In this document: piece by piece, positions 11,772 to 23,058 of the stretch | How positions within the stretch are numbered: the stretch's first letter is position 1 | Layout of the letters: each line of letters opens with the position of its first letter | Assembly (NCBI GenBank): GCA_033239125.1 | Contig: BSWB01000001.1 | Location: 116,492,916 to 116,556,915 of the forward strand | DNA from: Fagopyrum homotropicum | Taxonomy: Eukaryota > Streptophyta > Magnoliopsida > Caryophyllales > Polygonaceae | Reading direction: 5' to 3' | Length of the DNA stretch: 64,000 bases | The notes under the pieces: generated by a model | Database searches by the model: none | Told to the model about the DNA's origin: nothing | Seen by the model: the letters and a program-made list of their open reading frames with translations, nothing else | Program-made: the position numbers and the translations under genes

Positions 11772-14387
11772 TTAGCATATTTTTAGTCTAGGTACCCTGT
11801 CCCTGGTTAACTGGTAGTGACCATGAAAATCCAAACGACGCATGTCTTCATGTCTGTCACTTGACTGGAGTTGGTTTGAACTTTCCCCCTCATTATCAGC
11901 AGTGTTAGCATTGCTACCTGCGTCGTCTGAATTCTCATGTTCACAACCATAATCAAATTCAGGATTTGTGAGGTTTTTATTTGAAGTTTCAACACTTTCT
12001 CCATTATTTTCCTCCCCTAATTGTTGAGTATTATCATCATTGTTATTTTCATCCTCATTAATGTCTAATTGAGGGGTATTAGGATTACTGGAACTTTCAG
12101 TTTGATAATGACCTATATCAAATTCTTCTTCATCATTATGATTTATATGAGGTTGTTCATTATGATTACAGAAAGTTCTGGATGTGCTAGTAATCTCTAT
12201 ACCATCATTCTCCTCAGAACTATGGGTTACAGCATTCTCAGTTTTATTTTTAAAATGAAATTCTTCTTCATTAAAAATTACACTTCTAGAAGTGATGACT
12301 TTATAACCATGGGGTTGAATTATTAGGAGTTTGTATCCCTTAACACCTTTTGGATATCCTAGCATTACAGCTTTTAGGGCTCTAGGATTTAGTTTTCCTT
12401 GGGAAATTTGGGAGTAGGCAGTACAACCAAAAGGTTTTAGGTGACCTAAGTTTGGTTTCTTACCAGTCCACATTTCCTGAGGGGTTTTAAAGTCAATAAC
12501 TGAGGAAGGGGATCTATTTATGAGGTAGGTAGCAGTCACTATGGCTTCCCCCCACATAGAGTGTTTCATCCTTGAACTAATGAGCATACACCTAGTTTTC
12601 TCAAGGAGTGTTTTGTTCATTCTTTCAGCTGTCCCATTTTGTTGTGGAGTACCAGGTACTGTTAAGTGTCTTTTAATTCCTTTTTCTTTACAATAGTCAT
12701 TAAACTCAGTATTGCAAAATTCAAGTCCATTATCTGTTCTAAGGCATTTTAAGGTATGACCAGTTTGATTTTCTACAGCTTGTTTCCATTCTTTAAAATA
12801 CTCAAAAGCTTCATTTTTGTTTTTAAGGAGATAAGTCCAAACTTTCCTAGAATAATGATCTATGAAAGAGATAAAATATCTCTTTCCTCCTATGATGTCA
12901 ACCTGTGCAGGTCCCCATAGGTCAGAGTGAACATATTCTAAAGGTTTTTGAGCTTTATAAGATGAATTATTATAGCTGTGTTTATTCTTTTTACCTAAGA
13001 TACAATTTTCACAAAGAACAATATCTACAGGTTCTTTTTCTAACATGCCTTGTTTGTACAGATTTTTAAGGCCAGTATTACCAATGTGTCCAAGTCTATT
13101 GTGCCAGATTTTAGTGTGACTTAAGGTCATTTTAGTATTAGTAGTGGTAAGGATCAAATTAGGTGAAGTTATAACATGGTATAATCCACCCTTTTTGATG
13201 TTTTTTATAAGAGTTATCCCATTCCTTATGACTTCCCTTATCCCATTACTCGTATTAATCTGACAGTTTAAGTCATCTAATGCTGATTCACTCATTAGAT
13301 TTCTCCTAAGTTGGGGAACCCATCTAACATTCTGTAATACCCTAGTTTTACCATCAAACATGTATATAGGTACATTTCCTACCCCTCTAATACTCAGGGC
13401 AGTGTTATCTCCTAACATAACTTCTCCACCATCAAATTCATGCAAAGAGCTAAACAGAGATTTATCAAATGAAGCATGCATAGTACAACCAGAATCCAAG
13501 ATCCACACATTAGAATTTAAAGAATCATGCTCAGAACACATAAGCAGTTCACAAGGATATTCAATTTGAACTTTTTCAAATAGAGACACTTTTCCATCAG
13601 AGTTTTTACTATTCTTAGCATCATCTCTCTTTTTCTTCCTACATTCATTAGCATAATGTCCAAGTTTCTCACAACAATAACATTTCTTGTTATTTTTATC
13701 AAAGTCAGAAGATCCAGATTTATCCTTTTCATATTTTTCCTTCTTCTTGTTCTTAAAGTTTTTAGAGTTTCCTTTATTCATAAGAACTTCAGGTTTCACA
13801 TCTGATTTCTTTTCAGTTTTACTCTTAAAGATTTTTAAAGTGTCATTCTTTTCTGTTATAGCCTCTATTATCTTTTCTTGAGTGATATTGTCAGAGCTAT
13901 ACTGAATAACATCTCTTAAGGTATCAAACTGAGAAGGCAAAGACCCTAATAACAAGACAGCAAGGTGAGTTTCTTTTATTTCATCATCACATCTAGCTAA
14001 ATCCTTATTCATTCTTAAGAACTTATCTAAGTTATCATTAAGAGTCAGGTTAGTGTCCATTTTAAAGGTGAAAAGTCTATGCAGTAAAGAGATCCTAGAA
14101 GGTAAAGATTTTTTCAAGTACAACTTTTCTAAAGCATCCCAAAGGGTTTTAGCAGAAGTGTAACTTACAACCTGACGAGCCACGTCGTCAGTTAACCTAA
14201 TCATGATCTCAACATGTGCCTGCTCACTCATTTCCTTCTTCTTTTCTTCGGACGTCATGGCTAGGTAGTCTCCTATGATGGCTTTGAGGCATTTCTCCTT
14301 GGTGAGAATAGCCCTCATCTTCACCAGCCACATGGTGAAGTCACTACTCCCATCGAATGGCTTCATCCTCACTGTGGAGTCCGTCAT
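11772..14387 (-). CDS. Copia gag-protease-integrase polyprotein (871 aa, 5' part)
   Basis: Sense-strand frame from ATG at 14387, the first ATG after the PBS. Residues 1-200 are copia gag. Residues 236-249 form a CX2CX4HX4C zinc knuckle (CYCCEKLGHYANEC). The protease active site is DSG at about residues 298-300 (WILDSGCTMH). The integrase has an HHCC zinc finger near 432-465 and catalytic D, D and E in HSDLWGP, RTDNGLEF and GTAERMN. The frame ends early after DRVPRLKIC and the RT continues in another frame, so the full polyprotein is interrupted. The layout resembles Tnt1/Tork-type copia, but the lineage was not tested. Confidence 0.93.
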   Translation of the reverse strand: MTDSTVRMKPFDGSSDFTMWLVKMRAILTKEKCLKAIIGDYLAMTSEEKKKEMSEQAHVEIMIRLTDDVARQVVSYTSAKTLWDALEKLYLKKSLPSRISLLHRLFTFKMDTNLTLNDNLDKFLRMNKDLARCDDEIKETHLAVLLLGSLPSQFDTLRDVIQYSSDNITQEKIIEAITEKNDTLKIFKSKTEKKSDVKPEVLMNKGNSKNFKNKKKEKYEKDKSGSSDFDKNNKKCYCCEKLGHYANECRKKKRDDAKNSKNSDGKVSLFEKVQIEYPCELLMCSEHDSLNSNVWILDSGCTMHASFDKSLFSSLHEFDGGEVMLGDNTALSIRGVGNVPIYMFDGKTRVLQNVRWVPQLRRNLMSESALDDLNCQINTSNGIREVIRNGITLIKNIKKGGLYHVITSPNLILTTTNTKMTLSHTKIWHNRLGHIGNTGLKNLYKQGMLEKEPVDIVLCENCILGKKNKHSYNNSSYKAQKPLEYVHSDLWGPAQVDIIGGKRYFISFIDHYSRKVWTYLLKNKNEAFEYFKEWKQAVENQTGHTLKCLRTDNGLEFCNTEFNDYCKEKGIKRHLTVPGTPQQNGTAERMNKTLLEKTRCMLISSRMKHSMWGEAIVTATYLINRSPSSVIDFKTPQEMWTGKKPNLGHLKPFGCTAYSQISQGKLNPRALKAVMLGYPKGVKGYKLLIIQPHGYKVITSRSVIFNEEEFHFKNKTENAVTHSSEENDGIEITSTSRTFCNHNEQPHINHNDEEEFDIGHYQTESSSNPNTPQLDINEDENNNDDNTQQLGEENNGESVETSNKNLTNPEFDYGCEHENSDDAGSNANTADNEGESSNQLQSSDRHEDMRRLDFHGHYQLTRDRVPRLKIC

Positions 14388-14636
14388 GTTTTACCCCTGC
14401 AAGAACCACAAACAAAACAAGTTAGTACCTATGCAGAAAAGGGGGAAAAACAATCTAAACAGATCTCTCACAAACAAGGGATAACAGAGTACACTGGTAA
14501 AGGGGAATAAAAAAACCAAAAACCGTGTAGAATCAGATCTTTCACCACAAGAAAAATAGTACAGCGGAAGACAAGATCATATGCACATAACAAACAATCA
14601 TGAAACTATTTTTCACAGAAAAAGAGTATAACAGAT

Positions 14637-14648
14637 GCTCTGATACCA
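14637..14648 (-). promoter_or_regulatory. Copia primer-binding site (initiator tRNA-Met)
   Basis: Plus-strand gctctgatacca is the exact reverse complement of TGGTATCAGAGC, the standard plant initiator-Met primer site. It overlaps the inner end of the 5' LTR by one or two bases. Confidence 0.9.
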
Positions 14649-15487
14649 ATCTGTAGAATTATTATTGTGCGTTCATATGATTTAATACCAAACGAAAGAT
14701 CAACACACATAATTGATTATGCAGTTCGGGTGTTAAAACCCTACGTCTGCGGAACCTCAAGAGGGGAGGTCCGATCCCATTTTTCACTACGCATTCAAGA
14801 ACGATTACAATATAGGTTTGATTACAAAGATGCACGCAAGATCAACAAGCAAAACCCTAAACCTAGAAACAAGTCAGAACAAAGGGGATACGAAGAACAA
14901 GGTTCAGAAATAGCCCCTGTGTGGCTACGCAAAGCTTTCAGATCAAGCTTTGCAATCTTCAACAAGAAGATCTTCTTCAGGAGAGGAGCAGGTGAGGATG
15001 AGCGTCTCGAACCCTAGCGAACCACCTCCATTCTCTTCTTCGATCGCACTCTCTCGCTTTCTCTCAGAGGAGCTCTCGTTCTCTCTCAACGGCAAGGGCT
15101 GCAACTCGCTTAGGGTTTAGGTGAAGGTGAGGGTAGCTTATATACCTCCTCGTCATGACCCAAACGCAGCGTTTCATTTAAGTGTTTCTGAACCGAGCCA
15201 AAAAAACACGTCTGAAGATAGAGTCATCACACCGCGAACCCGGTCCACTAATATAACACAACCCGTTGCCCATCAGACACCATTTCATGCCACGAAGCTT
15301 CAACACCATGCAAGAGATAAGTATACAACACATGTCGCAGCTTCCTAATGAGTACAAGCCACCAAGGTCCAATGAACCGGCAACGAGTACTACATGAGTC
15401 AGCTATAACACGCGTCAATATCCTTAGAATACTATTGCGTCCACATATATAATCTATCCTATACAAGCCTGAATCATAAAGTTTACA
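14647..15487 (-). repeat. 5' LTR of copia element
   Basis: Starts TGTAAACTTTATG in the sense direction (from 15487) and ends at the PBS. Outer flank is the GTCAC duplication at 15488-15492. Plus-strand frames inside it are antisense shadows. Confidence 0.9.
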
Positions 15488-15492
15488 GTCAC

Positions 15493-15861
15493 AGAATCAT
15501 ACAAAGAGACAGAGTACACAGAGCAGTAACATACAATGTTGGTTACAAAACACAAAGATTAGCCGATCATTATTTGCCCAATTGATAAGTAAAAGAATCT
15601 AAAAAAGCATTCAAACTCAAAGTAATTACCAAGCATTGCCGATCACAAATCAATGTCGATCATACATGCAAATACATCATAACCCTACAGATTATAATTG
15701 AAGATTACAATTTACAAACTCTCAATTATTCTGCAGATTTATATCTGAAATCACAACACAATTGAAGATTAGAAAGCACTAAGAGGTAAGCAATATCAAA
15801 ATGAAAAGAAGGCTCGACTATTTGCTCGTGATTTATGCTAGCTTTTACACCGCACTAGAGA
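15493..15861 (-). other. 3' UTR / downstream flank of the host gene
   Basis: AT-rich sequence between the copia insertion and the stop codon of the PCH1-like gene. It probably includes that gene's 3' UTR. No separate frame is seen. Confidence 0.5.
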
Positions 15862-17924
15862 TCAATAGTCCTCGGTATTCCAAACGACAAGAGACCCACG
15901 TTTAGTGAACTTACATGGACGAAACCCATTCATAGATTTCCCCATCATTGCCATGGCAGCAATGCTGGGGAACTGTTTCTTCTCGAGCTCATCAAACAGC
16001 AACTTTGAGTTGTCCGACTCACCCATCCCGGTGCCTTCATTAAGGTTCTTGTTTTCTGCCCCGGTGTGATCTTGGCACCACCTCTGAATCCAAGAACATT
16101 GAAATATCGAGTTGCTGCCTTTCCTCGACAAGGATTCGTCATTAACCATGCTTTTATCTGATATCATTAACTCCTTGCTATGATTATTGATCTCCTGTGA
16201 TGGTGATTCTCCCATTTCTGAGGAGCTCGGCTTCAGACGCTTAACCCACAGGCTACTAGGCGCCTGCGCAGAGCATTCTTTGTTCAGTGGAATAAACTTT
16301 GATTCATAGGGTTGCTCTGAAGAAGACAGTAGGTGCTCTGCTTCCAAGCTTTGTGTTTGTGAGCTACTTGGCTCCACACCATCTGCCGAGCTTCTGTAGG
16401 CCATCTCAGGGGCCGGCAATTCAATATTGTCTTCTTGTGGATCAACACTTGATGTAACAAAGGTTTGATCTCTCATCACGTGCTGCAGCTTTAATTATAA
16501 GTAAGCAATGACATTCTTGACAGATTTGTTGAATGAAAAATAACAAAAATCTTTCAAAGAAGCGAAATTTATACCAATTAGTATGTAAAGCTTCAGTTTT
16601 TCTAAGGAAAGCCTTTGTACTTGAAAAGACGGTTTCTTACTTAGAAATAGAAAATGTAGGGTTTAGCAATTTGAAAACAATGGTATCAGGGATAACATGT
16701 TTAATCAGGCACCTCATGCGATGAGATGATTTATAGAAAACTCAATATACATATATTTAGCAAAATTTTGTACTAAGGCAGATAGTATACTTAGAAATTA
16801 TACCTTCACTAAAGGAGATGAAGGCACTCCTGCAATGAATGGAAGGAAAATATCGTAGTTAGTTATTCCGGGATGTATGTCAGACAGTGTGACAGCAAAA
16901 GAAAACATCAATAAATCATAAAGGAGCCTCTTGAATCATGAAATATCTATTAGGGGGTAATTAAATGCTCACCAGAAAAATCATCATTCTTGTTTGAGAG
17001 GGTGACTGTGTCCATTGTTTCGGTTTGACCTGATAAATCACAGCTCCTCCCACCTATGGGAGCCGGGGCACAGCCAAGGTTATCCTTCTCGCTGTCAGTT
17101 GAGCTGTATAGAGGCTGGATTTTCACGCCTCCGTGTTGGGTTGATCCCTGCACAGTCTTCTGTCTCATTTGCTTAGTAATCAAGAAATTACGGGTTGCTG
17201 TCTGAGAAAACAAAGGAGGGCCTCTTTTTGGACATGGAACTTCTTCAAGTGGTTGAGCATCAGCTTGAGTAGCAAATAATTCAGATTGAGGATCCTTTTG
17301 GTTTTTAGAAACAATAGCACTTAAACTATTCATCGGATGAACCAGAATCGCTGAATACTTTTCATATTTTTGGTCATTAGAGGAATGTGTTGAAACAGCC
17401 ATAACCTTAACAGGATCATGGCCATCATCCTCAAAGGATAAATGAGATGTCGGATGACTCCTAGAGTTCTTCAAGTTAATCTGAGGTTGCATCTCAGAAT
17501 CAGCACTATTAATAGTGAGCAATGGTGATCGGTTCCTCTTTCTAGCACGTGGAGAATTCGCCTCAAAACTACAGCTAGGATCCATAAGGGTTCTTGGAGC
17601 CAAAGTACTATCTCCCTTTGTAGAAGGTCCTATAGACGAAAAGGGTCTGTTTCCTGAACTCTTTTTACTGAAGTTATGTGCTCTTATGAGCTCAGAAGAT
17701 CTAGGAACATCAGATGTGATATTAAGGCTTGCACACATGCGTTTCGGATTACGATGTAAACCTTCTTCCTTGCAGAAGGTTTGTGAATGAGGAGCAATCA
17801 GAGCTTCATGCTTAGGTGGTTGTGTCCAACGAGGCATCCAGTAGGATTGGTGCGAATGTGACGGCTTCGCAAAGCTTCCACTATCATTGTTATAAGCTTT
17901 CCCCAGATTATTAGACATTGACAT
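15862..17924 (-). CDS. PCH1-like plant nuclear protein (three coding exons)
   Basis: The only convincing host gene. Coding exons by splice consensus and phase: 17924-16973 (ATG at 17924; donor G|GTGAGC), 16829-16804 (26-nt microexon; acceptor TTGCAG, donor AAG|GTATAA) and 16482-15862 (acceptor CTGCAG; stop at 15862). Lengths 952+26+621 give 533 codons, 532 aa, in phase. The protein is Ser/Pro/Gln-rich and probably mostly disordered, with a short conserved N-terminal block (SYWMPRWTQPPKHE) and a conserved C-terminus (FPSIAAMAMMGKSM, then RPCKFTKRGSLVVWNTE). From memory this C-terminus matches the PCH1/PCHL family (At2g16365 type), which binds phytochrome B and stabilises photobodies; no F-box is present. 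Function is family-level inference. Confidence 0.75.
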
Positions 17925-18970
17925 ATCTATCCGATTCCCCTCCTAAATCTGCAATAACAATCAAAGCCAATACTTTACACTAATATCTACAGATGTAATC
18001 CAAGACACGAGAGCTTCAGCTACTGTATTTGTATTCTAGCCTTAGCATTTTCCATGTGATGTTTATACAAGAAGCAAATAAACTCTCATCTCAGAGAAGA
18101 TGCGCATACAAATTGTATTATGGAAGAAAATAATAATCAATAGTCTTAGGTATATCATTGCCAAAGATAAGTGGAAGCTGAATGAGATCAAATACCTACC
18201 TAAAAACAAAGACTTCATTATCACTATTATTTTTTATAAGTAATTGTAGCAAGTTCCTCTTAATTTCAACAGAAAGAAGAACCCTAGGGAGCCGACTAGA
18301 AGCAGACTTCACAGAATCAGCACATTGAGCTCATAATTGTAGCTGGAATTCTGCCCAGAAGTTCAAATAGTCCAAGAACACTGGACAGAAGATCTAAAAA
18401 AGCTTTAAAATCTTCCTTAATAGCTGTAAAATGACCTAGACAAACCAAAATTTTGACTATTCACATGTTGATCAAATCAATTCCAAAATTTTCTGCAGAA
18501 ATTAAGCAAAAACGTGGAATTCCTTGAACCCTACATAAACCCAGTGCTAAACCCATGTGAAATCTGTTTCCTTTTTCCATGTAAGAACATAGCAGAATAC
18601 AAAGAATAAGATCTCACCAAAATTTGGCTTTTGGCATCCTCAGGAATTGGACCGACCAGGATGTGAGGAACTTAAATAAAGAGATAACATCTGTATTTCT
18701 TCTATATACCCTTGGAGCATCTTGTGGACAAGGGGGTGTGGGCATGGGAGAAGAGACATGGAGAATCCAGTGCTGTGTTATTTATATGAAAACGGGACCA
18801 CCGTTTGGAGAAAGGACAGAGAAACAAAGTTGTATCATTTCAGGCCAAAAATCATCCCTTGTACTCTTTTGCATGTGTGAAGTCCCTATAAATGAAACAC
18901 GGAGGCCCCCAGCTGTGGCACTTTTTATGCGGCTTCAAATTGGGTTAGCTTTTAGTAATTTTTTTATTTA
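17925..18970 (-). other. 5' UTR intron and promoter region of the PCH1-like gene
   Basis: In the sense direction a donor (TTTTG|GTGAGA, exon end 18618) and an acceptor (TTATTGCAG, exon start 17948) would remove a 670-nt 5' UTR intron, leaving 24 nt before the ATG. Sequence beyond 18618 is the likely first UTR exon and promoter. No unambiguous TATA box was fixed. The plus-strand frame 18624-18971 has no family resemblance and is antisense. Confidence 0.5.
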
Positions 18971-19780
18971 ATATATGTATAAGATTAGGATAATGCCATA
19001 ATTTTCTTTAGAGTAAGAAATGACAATTTTTAAAATAGAGTTCAATATAAATAATGCGATAATTTTTTGTTAGATGCACGATCTTTCGCCTTTTATTTAT
19101 GAAGGGCGAACGATCGTCCAAATAAAACGCATGTATCAATGAACAATATGATTGTACACACTCTTCTTCTTAAAAAAATATGTATGAAAACAAAGTGCTA
19201 TTTTGGAGTTTCAAATCCTCCATCTCATCATTTTGTTAATTGGACAAGATGAATGTCTTTAATTTTTATTGGTCACAAAAAATATAATCATAGAGTTTAT
19301 TATATTTTTCATGTATATATTCACGTAGTATTGTTCACTAAATGAATGAACAGTAAAGTCATACGTACAAATGAACAAGTGCATGTACGATAACGCGCTG
19401 TCAAAGGATCCCTAAATTAAGGCTATCATATTTATTTGCATATATGATTGTAGGGTTGTACATCTTCTCCCAAATTTCAAAAATTGTGCATCGGTTCGGT
19501 CCATAGTGGATTCCGACCAATATACAAAAAATAAAGAATATATATAATTTTTTGAAAATTAACAAAATTTAAATCTATATACACAACGATATATATAACT
19601 TTTTTACATATATATAATTAAATTTGTAAAAAAACAATTCCAGTTCGATCCAGTCCGGCGGTCTTTTCCAGTCCTGGACCGGGACCGGATCCAAATCCCA
19701 AAAATAGTGGACCGTAGATCGGACCGGATCCAGTCCAAGTCAATTCTACACAACCTCATTATTTTATCAAGAAGGTAAGA
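18971..19780. other. Intergenic DNA with a possible hAT-type MITE
   Basis: AT-rich. Between about 19450 and 19756 there are two clusters of ggaccgga / cggttcggtcc words, with tagggttgtaca at the left and, inverted, gaggttgtgtagaa at the right. This resembles small hAT elements, but no 8-bp target duplication was found. Confidence 0.3.
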
Positions 19781-19912
19781 AGCTTGACAACGTCAAACAT
19801 ACTTGGTGTATCGGGAAGCCGAAAACTGGCAAATGGACAAACCGTCGTGCAAATTATATATACTTTTAATATATACAAGGAAAAAGGGAATTTATAAAAA
19901 TCTTTCTTGCTT

Positions 19913-21050
19913 TTATGGTATCAAAGCTGTAACAACCTTTCCTTCGAAAGTTTTTTCCCCCCTTTCTCTACATTGGCCGCTGGACAGAATTCCACCTCCC
20001 ATCTTCTAGCTGATGCAGACATGACTTCCCCAACCCTTAATTTCCAAATTCCCCCAATTAGTTTCAAACTTGATAGGGATAACTTTCTTCTTTGGCGTAC
20101 TACTATTGTCTCAGCTCTTGAGACCTTTGACCTTGAAGCTTATGTTTTGGATCCTAACCCTCCAGAATTACTTATGTCGATTACTAATGAAGGCGGTGAT
20201 GTCACTAGTCAACCAAATCCCGCTTACGCTCTTTGGAAGAAACGTGACCGGTTCGTTCTCCTCTGGGTGAAGTCCACATTTTCTGAACGTGCCCTCGCCT
20301 TAGTCTATCGGGCTGCTACCTCTCACGAGGCATGGACCATTATCGGTCGTCACTACCAGTCTCAATCTCGAGCCCGCAGGATGTCCATGAAGCTTCAGCT
20401 TCAAACTCTCCTGAAGGGTTCTATGTCGATGCTCGAATACATCGAGAAGAAGAGATCTATTGCTGATTTTTCTTGCTGAAAATCTTCAGCCTATTGCCGA
20501 CGAGGATGTGATGAGTTATATTCTCCACGGTTTGGACTCTTCTTATGGTCTTTTTACTGCTGCGTTTATGATGAAAGCGGATGAGGTCACTGTCGATGAC
20601 CGTGTGGGTCTTCTTCTTCACGAGGAAGAATGCCTTGAACATGAACATCTTCGGGCTACTACAGTTTATTCTAACCCTGTCACTCCCTCTCTTGAGCAAC
20701 ATCCGTCGGCTAATCACGTTTAACATACCTGTCGCTCCTCTTCTCGCTCAACATCCTTTTCAACCAGCTCTCCTGATTCCTATTCTTCTTCGGGTGGTCG
20801 TCTCCCCGACCATCGTTGTTGACACCCTCATTGCCAACTTTGCAACAAACCTGAACATGAAGCGATAGACTATTGGCAACGTGGTAGTCATACAGATTTC
20901 CCTCCTCGGCGTCCTAATCCTCGTGCCCAAACAGGCCATGTGCCCACTTGCGTCTCGTATTTACATCTCACGCCATGTGGTTTTAATGAGGATCATTTCC
21001 CATTTGCGTCGATGACTCCTGTACCACCTAGTCCATTCATATTGAAGAAC
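19913..21050 (+). pseudogene. Ty1/copia gag fragment, plus strand
   Basis: A Met-type PBS (tggtatcaaagc at 19917-19928) precedes a gag frame running from about 20021 to 20479 (NFQIPPISFKLDRDNFLLWRTTI start), typical of Ale/Retrofit-like copia gag. A frameshift at about 20465 moves the frame to 20460-20723 (LQPIADEDVMSYILHGL). A degenerate zinc knuckle (CQLCNKPEHEAIDYW) follows near 20840 after another break. No protease, integrase or RT follows, so it is a truncated 5' end in opposite orientation to most elements here. Confidence 0.75.
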
Positions 21051-21059
21051 CGTTAGGTG

Positions 21060-21451
21060 AATATAAAGGATAAAATATACTCTATAAGGGGGGTTGAACA
21101 GAGTATGAGAACTTTTCGCAAAAACCTATCTCAAGGCTTTGGAACTTATTTCAAAAGGCCTTGATATCGATTAGAGCTCTTTGTGACACACTTTGATTTC
21201 AAGGGCTTTGAAACTAATTTCAAGGGCCTTGACTTTGTTCACCTGCAAAACAAAGTTAGTCACAATTAAGTAGATAAAGTGCGGAATGTAAAAGATTGAC
21301 ACGGGGATATATTTACGAATTTCGGCTCTAAACAGCCTTCTCTCCGTCCCAAGGTATAGCCGTAGGATCTAACTATCTATTATCAGCTTCAAAGAGTCAT
21401 AGATAAAAACTAGAAGAAATCCCCTTATTCTCTCACTGTAGTCAACACTAT
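21060..21451. repeat. Unclassified LTR-like segment
   Basis: The phrases ctataaggggggttgaacagag and tttacgaatttcggctct resemble internal and terminal parts of copia LTRs. The segment is cut at its right side by the chromovirus LTR at 21452. Orientation and family are uncertain. Confidence 0.35.
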
Positions 21452-22545
21452 TGTAACACCCCAAATCCACAAGACTTGGAGTGCTACATTAGGCTAGGAT
21501 TTCACAATGGATCCTGACCCTAGCATGACAACAAGTTCACTGAATCTTACAATAAGACACAAGTAGATTAAAACCAAATACATAAAAGTTGTATATGATA
21601 CATCAAAAGAGTTTACAACCACAAAGCCGAGTACAAAACATCAAACGTAAACATCTGATACAAATGATCCCATATCCCACGCATCCTAATGTACAGAAGT
21701 CCTCGGCTGGTCACACCATCTGGCTCACTCTGCAGTCTTCCTAACCTGCAGATCATCTACAACACGGTATACACCGTTAGCTACAACAACGAATAAGTAT
21801 GAAAGTAATAGCACAAACACACATCAACATCTCATACATGCAATGCCATAGACATTCATTTATCATCTTTCATTACGTTATTCTATTACTAATTCAACTT
21901 CTTTTGCAACACGAGGAGCCTCAAGAACTCCATCCCATCCAACGTAACACAAGAGTTTTCCATGGGGGTGATCATCACTCGTCCCCTCCTATGAGATCAT
22001 CTTCAGGGCACCTCCTCCTACCCGCAAGCGGAGGCAAGTGGTCACGACCCGTTATAATACACTTGGGCCATTTAAATGTAATAAATGGTCATCCTAGTCT
22101 GGTTTAGGTTATAAATGCACAATCATATGAACACACACAACCATCACAATCACACAAACTCACAACTGAATGCTAAGTAAGTCCTATGGACTTACCTCAT
22201 ATACTCGTATCCAATACCACGTCACAGCTTCCCCTTGGGGAAGAAATCAACGCCTGCAATAGCAAGGCACACAACATCACAAACTACAAGGGTCAGGAGA
22301 CTCGTCTCCATAACCAGAACCAACCTACAACCTCAATCTAAACCTCAAGACCAAAACATGCTCACAAACACCTACAACATAACCTCAACATCATACGAGT
22401 GCCTAAGGCACATCTCCATCATCCAACTCATCCTAACCAAGCTAGCCTAGCTAACATCTAAGCCAAGGCCAAAGGAAAGGAAGGAAGGGAGACATACCAA
22501 CAAGGTATGCACCAACAGAAGCAAGGAACTCCAAGCTGATCTAGT

Positions 22546-22655
22546 GAGGCGCAGGGGCGGCTCACACTAGGCGCAGGGGCGGCTCACACTAGGCGCAGGG
22601 GCGGCTCACAGGCAGGCGCATGGGCGGCCAAAGTCAGGCGCAGGGGCGACTGTCT
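22546..22655. repeat. 22-bp tandem array of GC-rich palindromic units
   Basis: The core GCAGGGGCGG occurs at 22551, 22573 and 22595 (exact 22-bp spacing), with variants at 22618 and 22640. Units are flanked by GTGAG and CTCAC arms, so each can fold as a hairpin around AGGGG. The core is the same as in element T, although the LTRs are unrelated. Confidence 0.9.
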
Positions 22656-23058
22656 GTGCAGAATGTTGGCTCCGACTTCTCTTCGATCCCTTTTTCGATT
22701 CTCTTCACTTCTTCAACACACCACAACAACACATATACATATATACACATATATGATCAACAAAACATTCGGGAAAGGATCCACACAAGCTCAGCTTGTG
22801 ATCCTAAGCTAGAAGAAGAAGAAAGAAGCAAAGAAGAAGAAGAATTAAAGAAGATGGGGATGGAGATCTTACCACATCAACCTTAAGCTGCAACTAGGAG
22901 CAAACAACACTTCTACCAACTCAACACCACAACAACAACACTCAGCAACATCCTCATGGCCATCCAAGCTCAAAAACCTCAACAAACTCTCAAAACCTTC
23001 TCACAAACTCAAAGGAAGATCAAGAAAAGGAGAAGAGGAAGAAGAAGAGCGTAAGGGA

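Larger units (their letters stand above)
9145..15487 (-). mobile_element. Near-complete Ty1/copia retrotransposon
   Basis: About 6.3-kb element bounded by LTRs 9145-10019 (3' LTR) and 14647-15487 (5' LTR) and by a perfect 5-bp target-site duplication GTCAC at 9140-9144 and 15488-15492. Minus-strand order is LTR, Met-tRNA PBS, gag, protease, integrase, RT, RNase H, LTR, the copia order with integrase before RT. The coding frame has one frameshift near 11770 and nonsense codons near 10983 and 10449, so the copy is dead but young. It landed about 370 bp beyond the stop codon of the host gene at 15862. Confidence 0.92.

Noticed and set aside
18624..18971. 115-aa plus-strand frame upstream of the PCH1-like gene
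   Set aside because: Antisense to the likely 5' UTR/promoter, low complexity, no family.
22546..22655. Regular 22-bp GC-rich units resembling a short CRISPR-like or satellite array
   Set aside because: Only 3-5 units with no unique spacers, inside a plant LTR. The core also occurs singly and inside genes, so it is neither CRISPR nor classical satellite.
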